A stretch of 64,000 nucleotides of DNA from an uncultured Acetatifactor sp. (GTDB lineage Bacteria; Bacillota; Clostridia; Lachnospirales; Lachnospiraceae), in NCBI GenBank assembly GCA_910584865.1, contig CAJUCE010000005.1, forward strand, positions 1-64,000, in the 5' to 3' direction. A program made the translations under genes and the position numbers. Numbering within the stretch: the first letter of the stretch is position 1; each line of letters starts with the position of its first letter. The notes beneath the pieces were generated by a model, which made no database searches, was not told where the DNA came from, and saw only the letters and a program-made list of their open reading frames with translations. This document shows positions 1-8,209 of this stretch, in pieces.

Positions 1-404
1 CTCTGCAGCCATGCCTTCCAGAACAGTCTGCTAAAATACCCCATGCACACATACAACATCGCCATCAGATAAATGACAAATCTGGCCCCCGGCACCTCCT
101 TCTGAGTGGTAAACAGATAGAATACCACAATCCCCTCCACCACACAGTCATGCCGCAGGGTCATGGTGAATTCCTGATAATAGCCCCGCTTGAGTACATC
201 CCGAAAAGTATTCAATAAAAACATCACTGCCACGTCCGCAAGCAGAATCACGATTCCGATACTGCGGTACTCCCTGTCGGCATAGGGGCTGTCAGGACCC
301 ATACGCACCGTGTAGGCCAACATGAAGGCTGCCTGCAGGCACAGCAGATCCAATAATATGAAATCCAGGTGCTTCAGCCATCCCCCGGCCTTTTTCCTGT
401 ACAT
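1..404 (-). CDS. Sugar transferase, N-terminal part (partial)
   Basis: The first 134 residues of a membrane protein that runs off the left edge. The start ATG follows an AGGGGAG ribosome site by about 9 bases. The visible part has at least four hydrophobic segments, beginning with FILLDLLCLQAAFMLAYTVR, with a short loop reading SPYADREYRSIG and then a DVLKRGYYQEF stretch. This layout matches the membrane N-terminus of polyprenyl-phosphate sugar transferases (WcaJ/CpsE type) that start exopolysaccharide repeat synthesis by putting a sugar phosphate on undecaprenyl phosphate. The catalytic C-terminal domain is outside the window, so the call rests on resemblance of the N-terminus only. Two similar palindromes lie upstream and may regulate it. 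Confidence 0.55.
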   Translation of the reverse strand, partial: MYRKKAGGWLKHLDFILLDLLCLQAAFMLAYTVRMGPDSPYADREYRSIGIVILLADVAVMFLLNTFRDVLKRGYYQEFTMTLRHDCVVEGIVVFYLFTTQKEVPGARFVIYLMAMLYVCMGYFSRLFWKAWLQ

Positions 405-492
405 AACCGCAACACTCCCCTGTGTACAAATGTTCCCTTTCCCTGCCAACCTCGCCCAAACCCGGGAAATCCAGAGATTCCGCTCTTAAATC

Positions 493-637
493 TCAAAAAG
501 TATACTTTTTGAATCAAAACCTCCCTAGGCAAATTTTACTAAGAAAAAGCCATTTTTCTCTTGCCTTTTCCGCAAATTTGTATTAAAATAGACAAAGTTT
601 TAGAAATTTATTTCTGTTCCAAAAAGTATACCTTTTG
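493..637. promoter_or_regulatory. Paired palindromic sites upstream of the sugar transferase
   Basis: The perfect palindrome TCAAAAAGTATACTTTTTGA sits at 493-512 and the near copy CAAAAAGTATACCTTTTG at 620-637. The consensus CAAAARGTATACTTTTTG reads the same on both strands apart from one base. The centres are 126 bases apart, which is 12 turns of B-DNA. Both lie upstream of the sugar transferase start and downstream of the exporter terminator, so they look like operator sites of a dimeric regulator. No regulator gene is next to them. Confidence 0.5.
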
Positions 638-726
638 AGACGAAAATTCTCCTCTCCGATGCTCTGAAACCCCTGTTCCAGCCCCCTAGTATTCTTACAC
701 CCGCTGCCATTGTCATATTTTTGCAC

Positions 727-764
727 AAAAAAAGAAGTATCTCCATCTTTAACGGAAATACTTC
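727..764 (-). terminator. Rho-independent terminator
   Basis: On the minus strand an 11-pair stem, GAAGTATTTCC with GGAGATACTTC (one G-U pair), closes a 9-base loop and is followed directly by seven T. It lies about 160 bases past the stop of the ABC exporter permease and probably ends that transcript. Confidence 0.8.
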
Positions 765-853
765 CCTGTATGTGTTGAAAAATGTGCTGAAAAATGAGTT
801 GGAAAAAGGAAGAACATCCCCCCTTATCCAAGATTGAGTTGCGATTTTAAAGC

Positions 854-874
854 TTCTTGCAGTACCTGCAAGAA
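854..874. other. Hairpin in the 3' region of the exporter gene
   Basis: A perfect 9-pair inverted repeat, TTCTTGCAG and CTGCAAGAA, with a 3-base loop. No clear T-run follows on either strand, so it is either a weak first terminator for the exporter gene or a 3'-end stabilising structure. Confidence 0.4.
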
Positions 875-922
875 ATTGATATTTCGTTCTAAAGCGGCGG
901 CATTAAGCCATGCGGAAATAAC

Positions 923-2509
923 TCAATATTCTCCCGTTTCCATATTATAAAAATTCAGAACCGCAATCACCATAAATACACCGGTAAAAAGAATCAGAAA
1001 TACATCCATCAACAAAAACGCCCACAAAATCCCCCCTGAAACCATTCCCATGACAGCTCCCAAAACCGCGCTTGTGATGGCCAGGCCCTGGATCAGCATC
1101 TGCAGCAGCTGTTTTCCCACAGTGCCCAGCGTATTTCCCACAGCCGCCTCCGCCACCGCAAGGGCATACAGTTTATTCGCGGACAATACAATGTAACATA
1201 CAATGCAAAGTGCCGTAATTCCGGGCGGCATCCCCATGGCGACGGCTCCCGGCAGGGTAATGAGGCAGCCGTTCACCACACTCTGGATATGCTGCATTGC
1301 CGTGGCATTGACTAATTTCCGGAAAGCCGTATCCGGTATCAGATAAGTATAGGGAGATGACAGTTCCTTTGCCCACTTTCCGTTCACTGCGTTAAAAACA
1401 AAAATCAAGTAAGAGGCAATCACCGGTATTACAAAGAATCGATAGGATTCCAATTCCCCAAATCCACCCTCACGAATATAAAGGTATGCTATAGCCGCTC
1501 CGCCCAGAATTACCATGAAGGTGCTGATGTCAAAGATAAAAAATCTGCTCTTCTTATACTCCAGCAGCTGCCGGTAGAACAGGGCCCTTGCGCCATACCC
1601 GTGCCAGGTAATATGGGCTTTCCCGAATTTCTGCACCTTTCCCAGCCGTCTGGCGGTATTGCCCTGCCTTCGGCTCACCAGTACGTCCTCATAATCCTCT
1701 GCGAATTTTGTAGCATCCTCATAGAAAGCGCCCGTGCATTTCATCCGCCAAGCCATTATTACCACGATAATCAACAGCAGGCCATAGCACACGGTTCCGG
1801 CCACATTCACCGCCGTAGTCTCCAGAAAAAGAAGATGCAGCACAGAAATATACCATCCCACCACTGGCACCATCTGCAGTAAATCACTCTGCAGGTATTC
1901 GGCCACCGTCCCCATACTTAACCCGCCTCTGAAATAGGCTGCTACCGCCAGAAGCACCAGCACGGCCATCAGTCCATAGGCTGCCTTCACCAGTAAAGCA
2001 CGCTGCTTTTCTCCCATACGCTCGTCCCCATAGAGCAGAATCATAATCCCGCCCTCCAGAACATTTTCCACCACAACAGAGAAGAGAAAATAAACCGCCA
2101 GCCGCCATTTTTCCACAGCAAAAATCATACCGCCGCAAACCACGATAAAGGAATTCATCAAAATCTGTGCTGTCAGGGTTTTCAAATGGGCATAAAGCAG
2201 TACCTTTTTCGGCCGGACAGGCGCCGGAAACAGAAAGTGTACATCACAATTCCGATATACCAGCCCCTTGCGCTTCGTATACGCCGTCAGATTACCCGGA
2301 ATGCTCCAGAATGCCAAAACAGTCAATATCATGACCATACCCTGAGGCGAGTCCCCTCCGAAATCCTCCACGATCATCCGAAGGGAGGCCGGAACTGCCG
2401 TAAAATAAAACAGCACCAATAACAGATAGACATAAGTCACCGGTTTGTGCATGGCTATTTTCACCCGATTTACAAATGTTTTCCGGTAGAGATACCCGAT
2501 TGCTCCCAT
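923..2509 (-). CDS. ABC exporter, membrane subunit
   Basis: A 528-residue polytopic membrane protein with about a dozen hydrophobic segments, the first near residues 25-45. The pattern and length fit the putative ABC exporter family (PF16962 type), integral partners of an adjacent ATPase. The stretch SSPYTYLIPDTAFRKL followed by HIQSVVNG is typical of that family as I know it. The ATPase gene lies directly upstream, only 3 bases apart, so the two are translated from one message. The substrate cannot be read from the sequence. The terminator at 727-764 is the first good stop signal downstream. Confidence 0.75.
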   Translation of the reverse strand: MGAIGYLYRKTFVNRVKIAMHKPVTYVYLLLVLFYFTAVPASLRMIVEDFGGDSPQGMVMILTVLAFWSIPGNLTAYTKRKGLVYRNCDVHFLFPAPVRPKKVLLYAHLKTLTAQILMNSFIVVCGGMIFAVEKWRLAVYFLFSVVVENVLEGGIMILLYGDERMGEKQRALLVKAAYGLMAVLVLLAVAAYFRGGLSMGTVAEYLQSDLLQMVPVVGWYISVLHLLFLETTAVNVAGTVCYGLLLIIVVIMAWRMKCTGAFYEDATKFAEDYEDVLVSRRQGNTARRLGKVQKFGKAHITWHGYGARALFYRQLLEYKKSRFFIFDISTFMVILGGAAIAYLYIREGGFGELESYRFFVIPVIASYLIFVFNAVNGKWAKELSSPYTYLIPDTAFRKLVNATAMQHIQSVVNGCLITLPGAVAMGMPPGITALCIVCYIVLSANKLYALAVAEAAVGNTLGTVGKQLLQMLIQGLAITSAVLGAVMGMVSGGILWAFLLMDVFLILFTGVFMVIAVLNFYNMETGEY

Positions 2510-2512
2510 AGA

Positions 2513-3226
2513 CTATTTCCCGTCCTCCCCTGCCCCGCTCTGACCGGTGACAGAAAAATAAAGTTCCTCCAGATCCTCGTTTCCAAGCATTTCTCTAGGA
2601 TACGTTCCCAGAATATGTCCCTTATCCATCACGAAGGTCACATCCCACAATTCCTTCACCATCTCCAGCATATGCGTGCTGATTAAAATGGTACAGCCCC
2701 TCTCCCTCAGCTCCAGAAGTACTGCCTTCAGTTCCTTGATTGCCGCCGGGTCCAGCCCCACCATAGGTTCGTCCAACAAAATCACCTGAGGCTTTATCAC
2801 CAGCGCACAGCAGATACTGACTTTCTGCATCATTCCTTTGGATAGCTCATTGCCCAGCTTATCCTGCTTATCCGCCAGTTCAAACCGGGCAAGCAGCCCT
2901 GAAATCTCAGACTCCGGAATCTCCACACCATATGCTCTGGTTATAAATTCTATGTGTTCCCTCACCGTCAGGGCATCATACATATAGGGCAGCTCCGGTA
3001 CATAGGCAAAGTGCCTCTTGGCCTCCAATGTCCTGGAATCCTGCCCCTGAATGCGGATCAGCCCTTTATATCGCAGCAATCCCGCTATGCTTTTGATCAC
3101 TGTTGACTTGCCTGCGCCGTTGGGTCCTAACAGGATGCCTACGTTTCCGTCCGGCACCGTGAAGCCAATCCCGTCGACAGCCAGTGTCTTTCCGTATTTT
3201 TTTGTAAAATCCGCTACTTCCAACAT
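2513..3226 (-). CDS. ABC transporter ATP-binding protein
   Basis: A 237-residue ATPase. It has Walker A GPNGAGKST near residue 35, Q-loop at YVPELPYMYDALTVREH, the signature LSKGMMQKVS near 128, Walker B VILLDEPMVGLD near 150 and the switch histidine in ISTHML. This is the ABC-2 exporter type of ATPase. It sits immediately upstream of the 528-residue membrane subunit and the two form the transporter. The signature is LSKGM rather than LSGGQ, a common variant in this subfamily. Confidence 0.9.
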   Translation of the reverse strand: MLEVADFTKKYGKTLAVDGIGFTVPDGNVGILLGPNGAGKSTVIKSIAGLLRYKGLIRIQGQDSRTLEAKRHFAYVPELPYMYDALTVREHIEFITRAYGVEIPESEISGLLARFELADKQDKLGNELSKGMMQKVSICCALVIKPQVILLDEPMVGLDPAAIKELKAVLLELRERGCTILISTHMLEMVKELWDVTFVMDKGHILGTYPREMLGNEDLEELYFSVTGQSGAGEDGK

Positions 3227-3279
3227 CTTTTCTATCCTCTATCAAAATCCTTTTCTCTATGCGCACTCTTTGCCCCGGC

Positions 3280-4311
3280 CTATAAAAGCACTGTGTCCAG
3301 TCCCAACAACAATAGCATCAAATACAGCAAAAACAGGTGCACCGGATAAAACGCATAGAACACATATTTCAGCTTCAGCCCCCGTCTGCCGTTGTACAGC
3401 GCGGCGGGAATCAATGCGAAAAACGCCGGAAGCTCGCTCAATGACATCAGCGTCAGCACCACACACCCCACCGCCATGGACGCCGCTCTGCTCTTTTGGA
3501 ATAAATACATTGCCGTGATGGTCAATACGCCCATGGCGCCATAGTCGGTACGCAGCATTTCCGCCAGAACCATCATAATGATCAAAACCGTCATACTGGC
3601 ACAGGCTGTCTGAACCCGCCGGAAACCTCTCTTCTTTCCATACACCGCAAGGGCTGCCGCCGTCAGTCCGCACACTACCGCCCCGGTCATTGCCAGATCC
3701 CTGATCTGTCTATTTCCGGAGGGAATCGCCATACACAGGATGACAAAAGCGGCCGGCGATAATACACCCGTCAGAGTTAATCCCATCCGCAGCGCTCCCG
3801 GCAGATCATTTCCATCCTCCCTCTTCTCGTATTTTACGAAAAATCCATATCCACACAAAGCCAAAAGCCCCAGAAGCAGCGTGAAATACACATTTTGATA
3901 GCCTGTATACCACCACCTGCCGGTCAGCGCCAGATCAAAGGGTATCTCCGAAATCAGCGCAAACAGGCCGAGCCGCAGGGCATATTTCCTGATATTTCTG
4001 CTCCTTCCGAATCCCTCCACCAGCAAAAAGCAAAATATGGGAAAGCCCAGTCTGCCAATGGCACGCATAACTGTATTTATCATAAACAGGCTTCCGTTTT
4101 CCGCCATCCAGCTCGTAAGGCTGCTTTGGCCACCCATAATTGCATCTGCATAACCCTCTGCCATAATCTGCCTGGTCAGAACCACCGCCGCGATATGATC
4201 AATGAGCATGGCAACTATTGCCACAATCTTAATGGTACTTCCGCTGATCCCCTTTTTCTCCCCGGCTTTCGCCGGACTTTCCATCTGTAGACTCATTCCT
4301 GCACCATCCAT
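3280..4311 (-). CDS. TraX family membrane protein
   Basis: A polytopic membrane protein of about 343 residues. The opening STIKIVAIVAMLIDHIAAV after a short charged leader is the hallmark of the TraX family (PF05857), named for the F-plasmid protein that N-acetylates pilin; chromosomal Firmicute members have no proven role. I chose the ATG preceded by GGGAGGAAGAAGGG; an ATG 69 bases upstream (4380) is in frame but has its AGGG abutting the codon. Nothing conjugative lies nearby, so a role in transfer is not supported. It has its own promoter. Confidence 0.75.
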   Translation of the reverse strand: MDGAGMSLQMESPAKAGEKKGISGSTIKIVAIVAMLIDHIAAVVLTRQIMAEGYADAIMGGQSSLTSWMAENGSLFMINTVMRAIGRLGFPIFCFLLVEGFGRSRNIRKYALRLGLFALISEIPFDLALTGRWWYTGYQNVYFTLLLGLLALCGYGFFVKYEKREDGNDLPGALRMGLTLTGVLSPAAFVILCMAIPSGNRQIRDLAMTGAVVCGLTAAALAVYGKKRGFRRVQTACASMTVLIIMMVLAEMLRTDYGAMGVLTITAMYLFQKSRAASMAVGCVVLTLMSLSELPAFFALIPAALYNGRRGLKLKYVFYAFYPVHLFLLYLMLLLLGLDTVLL

Positions 4312-4440
4312 TTTCCCTTCTTCCTCCCATTTCGGTATCCCGTGAACATTATGCACTCTTTCTACATTACATGCACCCATTCCCTGTACCCTTTATGATA
4401 TTTTTATTCCGCCTATCCTCCATCCTTTCGCCCGCTTCTT

Positions 4441-4469
4441 ATCATAAAATACCTCATCCTGTTTGTCAA
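4441..4469 (-). promoter_or_regulatory. Promoter of the TraX-like gene
   Basis: On the minus strand TTGACA, a 17-base spacer and TATGAT, about 130 bases before the chosen start codon. Confidence 0.7.
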
Positions 4470-4711
4470 CCGCTGCTTTCGGCGCCCATACAGGGCAAGC
4501 TCCGTGTTACCGGTTCACTCCGTTCACAGCAATCAATTCGGTTGCTTTGACCACAGGCCCAATTCATAACAATCGCGAACAATGGAGTCCGCACTCCGCA
4601 AGCCTTCGATTGCCATAAATCGCAAGCAGGACAGACTCCTCGCCTGCCCTGTCATCTGCCAAATCAATTCCGTTTCGGCCCTTCCCTCTATCGCACGGCT
4701 ATCAGCCTCTC
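4470..4711. other. Spacer after the response regulator gene
   Basis: About 240 bases between the regulator stop and the TraX promoter. A 60-codon minus-strand frame (4533-4715) begins at an ATG overlapping the regulator stop codon (ATGA), but it has no family resemblance and an unusual composition. I see no strong terminator here. Confidence 0.4.
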
Positions 4712-5434
4712 TCATCCAACCTTGTACCCGTTTCCCCAGACTACCTTCAGATAACGGGGCTCCTTGGGATTCTTCTCGATCTTCTCCCTGATATGGCGAA
4801 TATGTACCGCGATGGTATTGTCGGCGCCGATTGCCTGCATATGCCAGATATTCTCATAAATCTGGCTGTTGGAAAATACCTTGCCCTTCTGCTGTACCAG
4901 GAGACGGAGAATCTTATATTCAATCGGCGTCAGCCGCACGTTTCTGCCTTCCACCGTCACCTTTCTCTGGGCATCGTCAATGATCAGATCATCTACCTTG
5001 TAAATCCGGTCAATATTGGCACACATATTCACCAGCTGCGTATATCTGCGCAGCTGAGACTTGATTCTGGCCAGCAGTTCCAGCGGATTGCAGTCTGCCG
5101 TAACATAATCGTCCGCTCCCGCCTCTAACGCCATGATCTTCGCCGTCTCCGCGGATTGGGCCGACACCACGATAAGCGGAATACTGCTTTTGCGTCTCAG
5201 ATTTGCAATCATCTCTATCCCTTTGTCCCAGCCCTTATCATTCAGCTCCACATCTACCAGCATCAGATGCAGCTCCGTCGACTTCAGGATCTCGTACAGC
5301 CCTTCCACACTAGCCGCCACCAATACGGAAAGCCCTTCCCCCGTACACAACGGAATCATTTTCTCCGCAATTTTTGTCTGATTGTTATATACTAAGATAT
5401 TACGCTTCATCGTGTCTTTCATTGTGTCGTCCAT
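4712..5434 (-). CDS. Response regulator with a degenerate receiver
   Basis: A 240-residue OmpR/PhoB-type regulator: receiver at about 11-125 and a winged-helix DNA-binding domain at about 140-240 (RLTPIEYKILRLL, then AVHIRHIREKIE and a GNGYKVG end). The receiver keeps the phospho-acceptor Asp61 (LMLVDVEL) and Ser91, but the acidic pair that binds magnesium is Asn17-Asn18 (LVYNNQ) and the usual switch lysine is Ala113 (YVTADCNPLEL instead of YVTKPF). Normal phosphorylation is therefore doubtful. There is no histidine kinase beside it. It lies 27 bases downstream of the anti-sigma-like gene and is probably in the same operon. Confidence 0.85.
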   Translation of the reverse strand: MDDTMKDTMKRNILVYNNQTKIAEKMIPLCTGEGLSVLVAASVEGLYEILKSTELHLMLVDVELNDKGWDKGIEMIANLRRKSSIPLIVVSAQSAETAKIMALEAGADDYVTADCNPLELLARIKSQLRRYTQLVNMCANIDRIYKVDDLIIDDAQRKVTVEGRNVRLTPIEYKILRLLVQQKGKVFSNSQIYENIWHMQAIGADNTIAVHIRHIREKIEKNPKEPRYLKVVWGNGYKVG

Positions 5435-5461
5435 CCTTTCTTCTTATTTGAGAGGCAGGCT

Positions 5462-6289
5462 CTATCTGGTCTCCTCTTCTGCGAAATACACTGTCAAATC
5501 CAGCGTATATAATATTTTTTCGATAACGCTCTCTTCAAATCCCTGAAAAGTCAGAGTCAGATCTCTGCCGTTCACAGAAATCACCGCATGGACGGAATCG
5601 AGATTCCCCGCTTCATCCACCGTATCAAACATCACATAATTCAGACCCTGGCCGTTGGTAAAGTTTCGCTCGTTTCTGCTCTCCCCCATATAAGACGTGC
5701 CGGTGCTGTAACTCTCATAGCCCCTGTTGTCCATCTGATTCATAGAAAAGTACATATCCTCATCTGAAAGCAGTATAAAGATTTCGCTCCCGCCATCTAC
5801 TACATGAATCCTCTCGTTTGCAAATTCTCTGCCCAGCAGAGCTTCATCGGGAACCGCAATCACTGCCTGGGACTGGGCCTGGAATGTCTCCATTGAATCA
5901 TATTCCTCCACCTCCGGTTCATATTCCTCCAATATTGTATCCTCAGGGATATCGTCCTCTATGGAAAATACCCCCCCTTCCTTCAAAATAGAGGCCAGGC
6001 CAAGAATTCCGTCCTCCTGCACCTGGGGTTTGGGCTCACTGGTGATGATAAAACCGTTCTCGTGCACCTTGACGATGCTGTCTCTGAAGCTCCTGGCCGC
6101 TACCGTCCCCGCGCCGCACAGCAGGAATACGGTTGCCGCAGTACATCCCTTTATAATAAAATATTTTCTTCCCTGCTTCCGCATCTTATAATGATGCAGC
6201 TCATCCTGCGCCATGGCCGCATCCATGCGGAATTCCGGCAGTTCCTTCGCCGCCTGTTGATACGCATTCTGAAATTTATTCAAATTCAT
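5462..6289 (-). CDS. Membrane anti-sigma-like protein
   Basis: A 275-residue protein with a cytoplasmic N-terminus of about 45 residues, one membrane segment (FIIKGCTAATVFLLCGAG, about 44-61) and an extracellular part. That part has an acidic stretch (EDDIPEDTILEEYEPEVEE) and a C-terminal region ending LTLTFQGFEESVIEKILYTL, resembling DUF4367-type modules of Firmicute anti-sigma proteins. The start overlaps the end of the sigma factor gene by 14 bases and has an AAAGGAGG site inside that gene, indicating translational coupling. By position it should hold the sigma factor at the membrane; no zinc-binding HXXXCXXC motif is present. Confidence 0.7.
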   Translation of the reverse strand: MNLNKFQNAYQQAAKELPEFRMDAAMAQDELHHYKMRKQGRKYFIIKGCTAATVFLLCGAGTVAARSFRDSIVKVHENGFIITSEPKPQVQEDGILGLASILKEGGVFSIEDDIPEDTILEEYEPEVEEYDSMETFQAQSQAVIAVPDEALLGREFANERIHVVDGGSEIFILLSDEDMYFSMNQMDNRGYESYSTGTSYMGESRNERNFTNGQGLNYVMFDTVDEAGNLDSVHAVISVNGRDLTLTFQGFEESVIEKILYTLDLTVYFAEEETR

Positions 6290-6815
6290 ATTCCTCCTTT
6301 AGCGACTTCTTCAGCAGGTTTCTTCCCCTGGTAAGCTGAGAGGTCACCGTAGACTCCGCCCGCCCTGTAACAAGAGCGATCTCCTTCACAGAAAGTTCCT
6401 CATAATAGAAAAGGTGTACCACATCACGATATTTTACAGGCAGAGCCATTACTTTCCCCATCAGCCGGCGGCGCTCCTCCTTTTGGCACGCGCTCTCCTC
6501 CGGTCCGGGAACGACGGCCTGCGTCAAATGAGATCCGTCAGCCGCTTCCTGCTCCCAATCGCACTGATGCCGCTTCCATGCACTGCGCCATACCTTCCGG
6601 CATGCGTTCAAGGTAACCTTCAAAAGCCAGGCCTTCTCATGCTCCGGGCTTTCGAAGGAACCGCCCTTTTTCACATATTGATAAAAAGCCTCCTGCACCA
6701 CATCCTCCGCATCCTGCACATTTTGGAGACGTATGAAGCTGAGCTTGAACAACATGTCGCCATACGCATCAATCTTCAATTGTAATTCGCGGTCATCCAT
6801 ACCTGCATTCATCAT
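6276..6815 (-). CDS. ECF-type sigma-70 factor
   Basis: A 179-residue sigma factor. Region 2 reads YGDMLFKLSFIRLQNVQDAEDVVQEAFYQ in two contiguous blocks, and region 4 contains KYRDVVHLFYYEELSVKEIA with a helix-turn-helix at TGRAESTVTSQLTRGR. This is the small extracytoplasmic-function class. It is first in a three-gene operon with an anti-sigma-like protein and a response regulator. A second ATG five codons in (MDDREL) is also possible; neither start has an ideal ribosome site. The promoter region carries a direct repeat. Confidence 0.88.
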   Translation of the reverse strand: MMNAGMDDRELQLKIDAYGDMLFKLSFIRLQNVQDAEDVVQEAFYQYVKKGGSFESPEHEKAWLLKVTLNACRKVWRSAWKRHQCDWEQEAADGSHLTQAVVPGPEESACQKEERRRLMGKVMALPVKYRDVVHLFYYEELSVKEIALVTGRAESTVTSQLTRGRNLLKKSLKEEYEFE

Positions 6816-6878
6816 TATTTGCTTGCGTATTACCTCTTCTTCTATCTATTAATATCCCGGAGCCTATCACTTTACTGC

Positions 6879-6943
6879 AAATATTGTAAAATATCTTTGT
6901 ATCAAAGTTGCATAACCTGTTATACAATATTGTAAAAAATATC
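6879..6943. repeat. Direct repeat upstream of the sigma factor gene
   Basis: AATATTGTAAAATATC near 6880-6895 recurs as AATATTGTAAAAAATATC at 6926-6943, about 47 bases apart. Each copy is AT-rich and partly palindromic. Together they fill the probable promoter region of the sigma operon and could be binding sites or the two halves of an autoregulated promoter. No confident -35/-10 pair could be assigned. Confidence 0.4.
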
Positions 6944-6948
6944 ATATG

Positions 6949-6976
6949 CAAAAAAGAGTATGCTTCAGCATACTCC
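6949..6976 (-). terminator. Terminator after the AI-2E-type permease
   Basis: On the minus strand GAGTATGC, a TGAA tetraloop, GCATACTC and then six T. It lies about 50 bases past the stop of the permease gene. Confidence 0.85.
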
Positions 6977-7024
6977 TCTTCTTATAAAACGCTTTTCGGC
7001 GAATAAAGTTTCAACTTCCAAAAA

Positions 7025-8209
7025 TTATTTTTCCGTTTTTATTTCCGGTTTTTCCTCCTCTTCCGCCATCTTTCGGATCTCTGATAAATCCTCCGTCTCC
7101 AGACGCCGGAAGTGGTTTATCCCGGCAATCAAAATCAATATGCTGTTCCTTGTCGTATCAAATGCCCCTTCCTCATACAATGTATAAACCAGCAAGCCGA
7201 TAGGCACTGCGATGATCATTCCGATCACGCCGCTGATCTTATAACCGATATAGAGCAAAAACAATGTCGGCAGGGGCGGCACGCCGATGGAATCTCCCAC
7301 AATTTTAGGCTGGATCAACTGTCTTGCCAGCTGCCCCACCGCCCAGATAATCAACAAGCCGATCGCCGTTTTATAGTTTGCCGTCAATATCCGTATGACC
7401 GCCCAGGGAATCAGCACTGTTCCCGTTCCCAAAAAGGGCAGAAAATCAAGAAACGCAATTACCAGCGCAATCAGGCCGAAGTAATTCACCCGCAGAATCC
7501 CAAGCCCCGCCAGGAGCAGCAAATACATCCAGACTTCAATCTTAAGCTGCGCCTTCAGATAGCCTCCCACCGACTTCACCAGACTCTCCTGAATCATATG
7601 GTAACGCCGCTGAACCACCCCCGGCATATGCCTGCGAAACCATTCGTTCACCTGCTGCCTCTCCGCTACGAAAAAATAAGAAGAGAGCAGCGCCATAATC
7701 GTGGCGATAAAGATAGACGGCAGCTGTTTTGCCAGATTTCCCGCCGCTTCTATGGTGGGCGAACCAAATCGCTCCAGGACCTCCCCCAGATAAGAATCAA
7801 GCTTTATCCCGTTTCCGTTCAGATTCAGGTGGATATTGCCCGGAAGTCTGGACAACAGCTGATTCAGATTATTCCCGATGCTGATGAAATCTTCTTCCAT
7901 CTTCTGAAACATTTCCGGCAGGGAGGACGCCAGTCCCCGTACCTGTTCGAACAGCTGTGCACAGACAATATAAATCACCAATACCACCAGCGCAATCACG
8001 GCGATTATGACAAAGGCACCGCCTATTTTCCGCTTCAGCTTGATTTTTTCTTCAAAAAAACGCACCAGCGGTCCGGCAATCAGAGCAATGATCCAGCCTG
8101 CCACAAAGGGAGCCAAAAAGACCAACATCTTCGGCAGCAGCCACACGATGCCGATCAATATAAGAAATGCCACCGCCAGATTAACCAGTGCCTTACAATA
8201 TTTTTTCAT
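7025..8209 (-). CDS. AI-2E family transporter
   Basis: A 394-residue membrane protein of the AI-2E (PF01594, YdiK/YtvI-like) family. It has paired N-terminal membrane helices (ALVNLAVAFLILIGIVWLL, FVAGWIIALIAGPLV), a soluble middle (about 80-150) and a C-terminal hydrophobic block. That block includes the family-typical GLIALVIAFLDFLPFLGTG, then QLIQPKIVGDSIGVPPL and KISGVIGMIIAVPIGLL. Members export small signals or ions; the substrate here is unknown. The start codon overlaps the engB stop by 4 bases (ATGA), so the two are coupled. Confidence 0.88.
   Translation of the reverse strand: MKKYCKALVNLAVAFLILIGIVWLLPKMLVFLAPFVAGWIIALIAGPLVRFFEEKIKLKRKIGGAFVIIAVIALVVLVIYIVCAQLFEQVRGLASSLPEMFQKMEEDFISIGNNLNQLLSRLPGNIHLNLNGNGIKLDSYLGEVLERFGSPTIEAAGNLAKQLPSIFIATIMALLSSYFFVAERQQVNEWFRRHMPGVVQRRYHMIQESLVKSVGGYLKAQLKIEVWMYLLLLAGLGILRVNYFGLIALVIAFLDFLPFLGTGTVLIPWAVIRILTANYKTAIGLLIIWAVGQLARQLIQPKIVGDSIGVPPLPTLFLLYIGYKISGVIGMIIAVPIGLLVYTLYEEGAFDTTRNSILILIAGINHFRRLETEDLSEIRKMAEEEEKPEIKTEK

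Larger units (their letters stand above)
405..922. other. 518-base gene-free region
   Basis: This spacer holds the 5' region of the sugar transferase gene and the 3' region of the ABC exporter gene. It contains two near-identical palindromes, one strong minus-strand terminator and one hairpin, all listed separately. An 82-codon open frame on the minus strand (583-831) crosses the terminator, has no ribosome site and no recognisable domain; I do not regard it as a gene. Confidence 0.6.

Noticed and set aside
583..831. An 82-codon minus-strand frame
   Set aside because: It crosses a strong terminator and has no ribosome site or family resemblance.
3257..3673. A 138-codon minus-strand frame inside the TraX-like gene
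   Set aside because: Different frame of a gene with clear membrane-protein pattern; Gly/Arg-rich composition typical of a shadow frame.
3280..4311. Evidence for a conjugative element from the TraX-like gene
   Set aside because: No relaxase, coupling protein or type IV secretion gene is nearby, and TraX homologs are common on Firmicute chromosomes.
4533..4715. A 60-codon frame overlapping the response regulator stop (ATGA)
   Set aside because: The overlap looks like coupling, but the amino acid pattern is unlike a protein domain and no ribosome site is present; conservation data would be needed.
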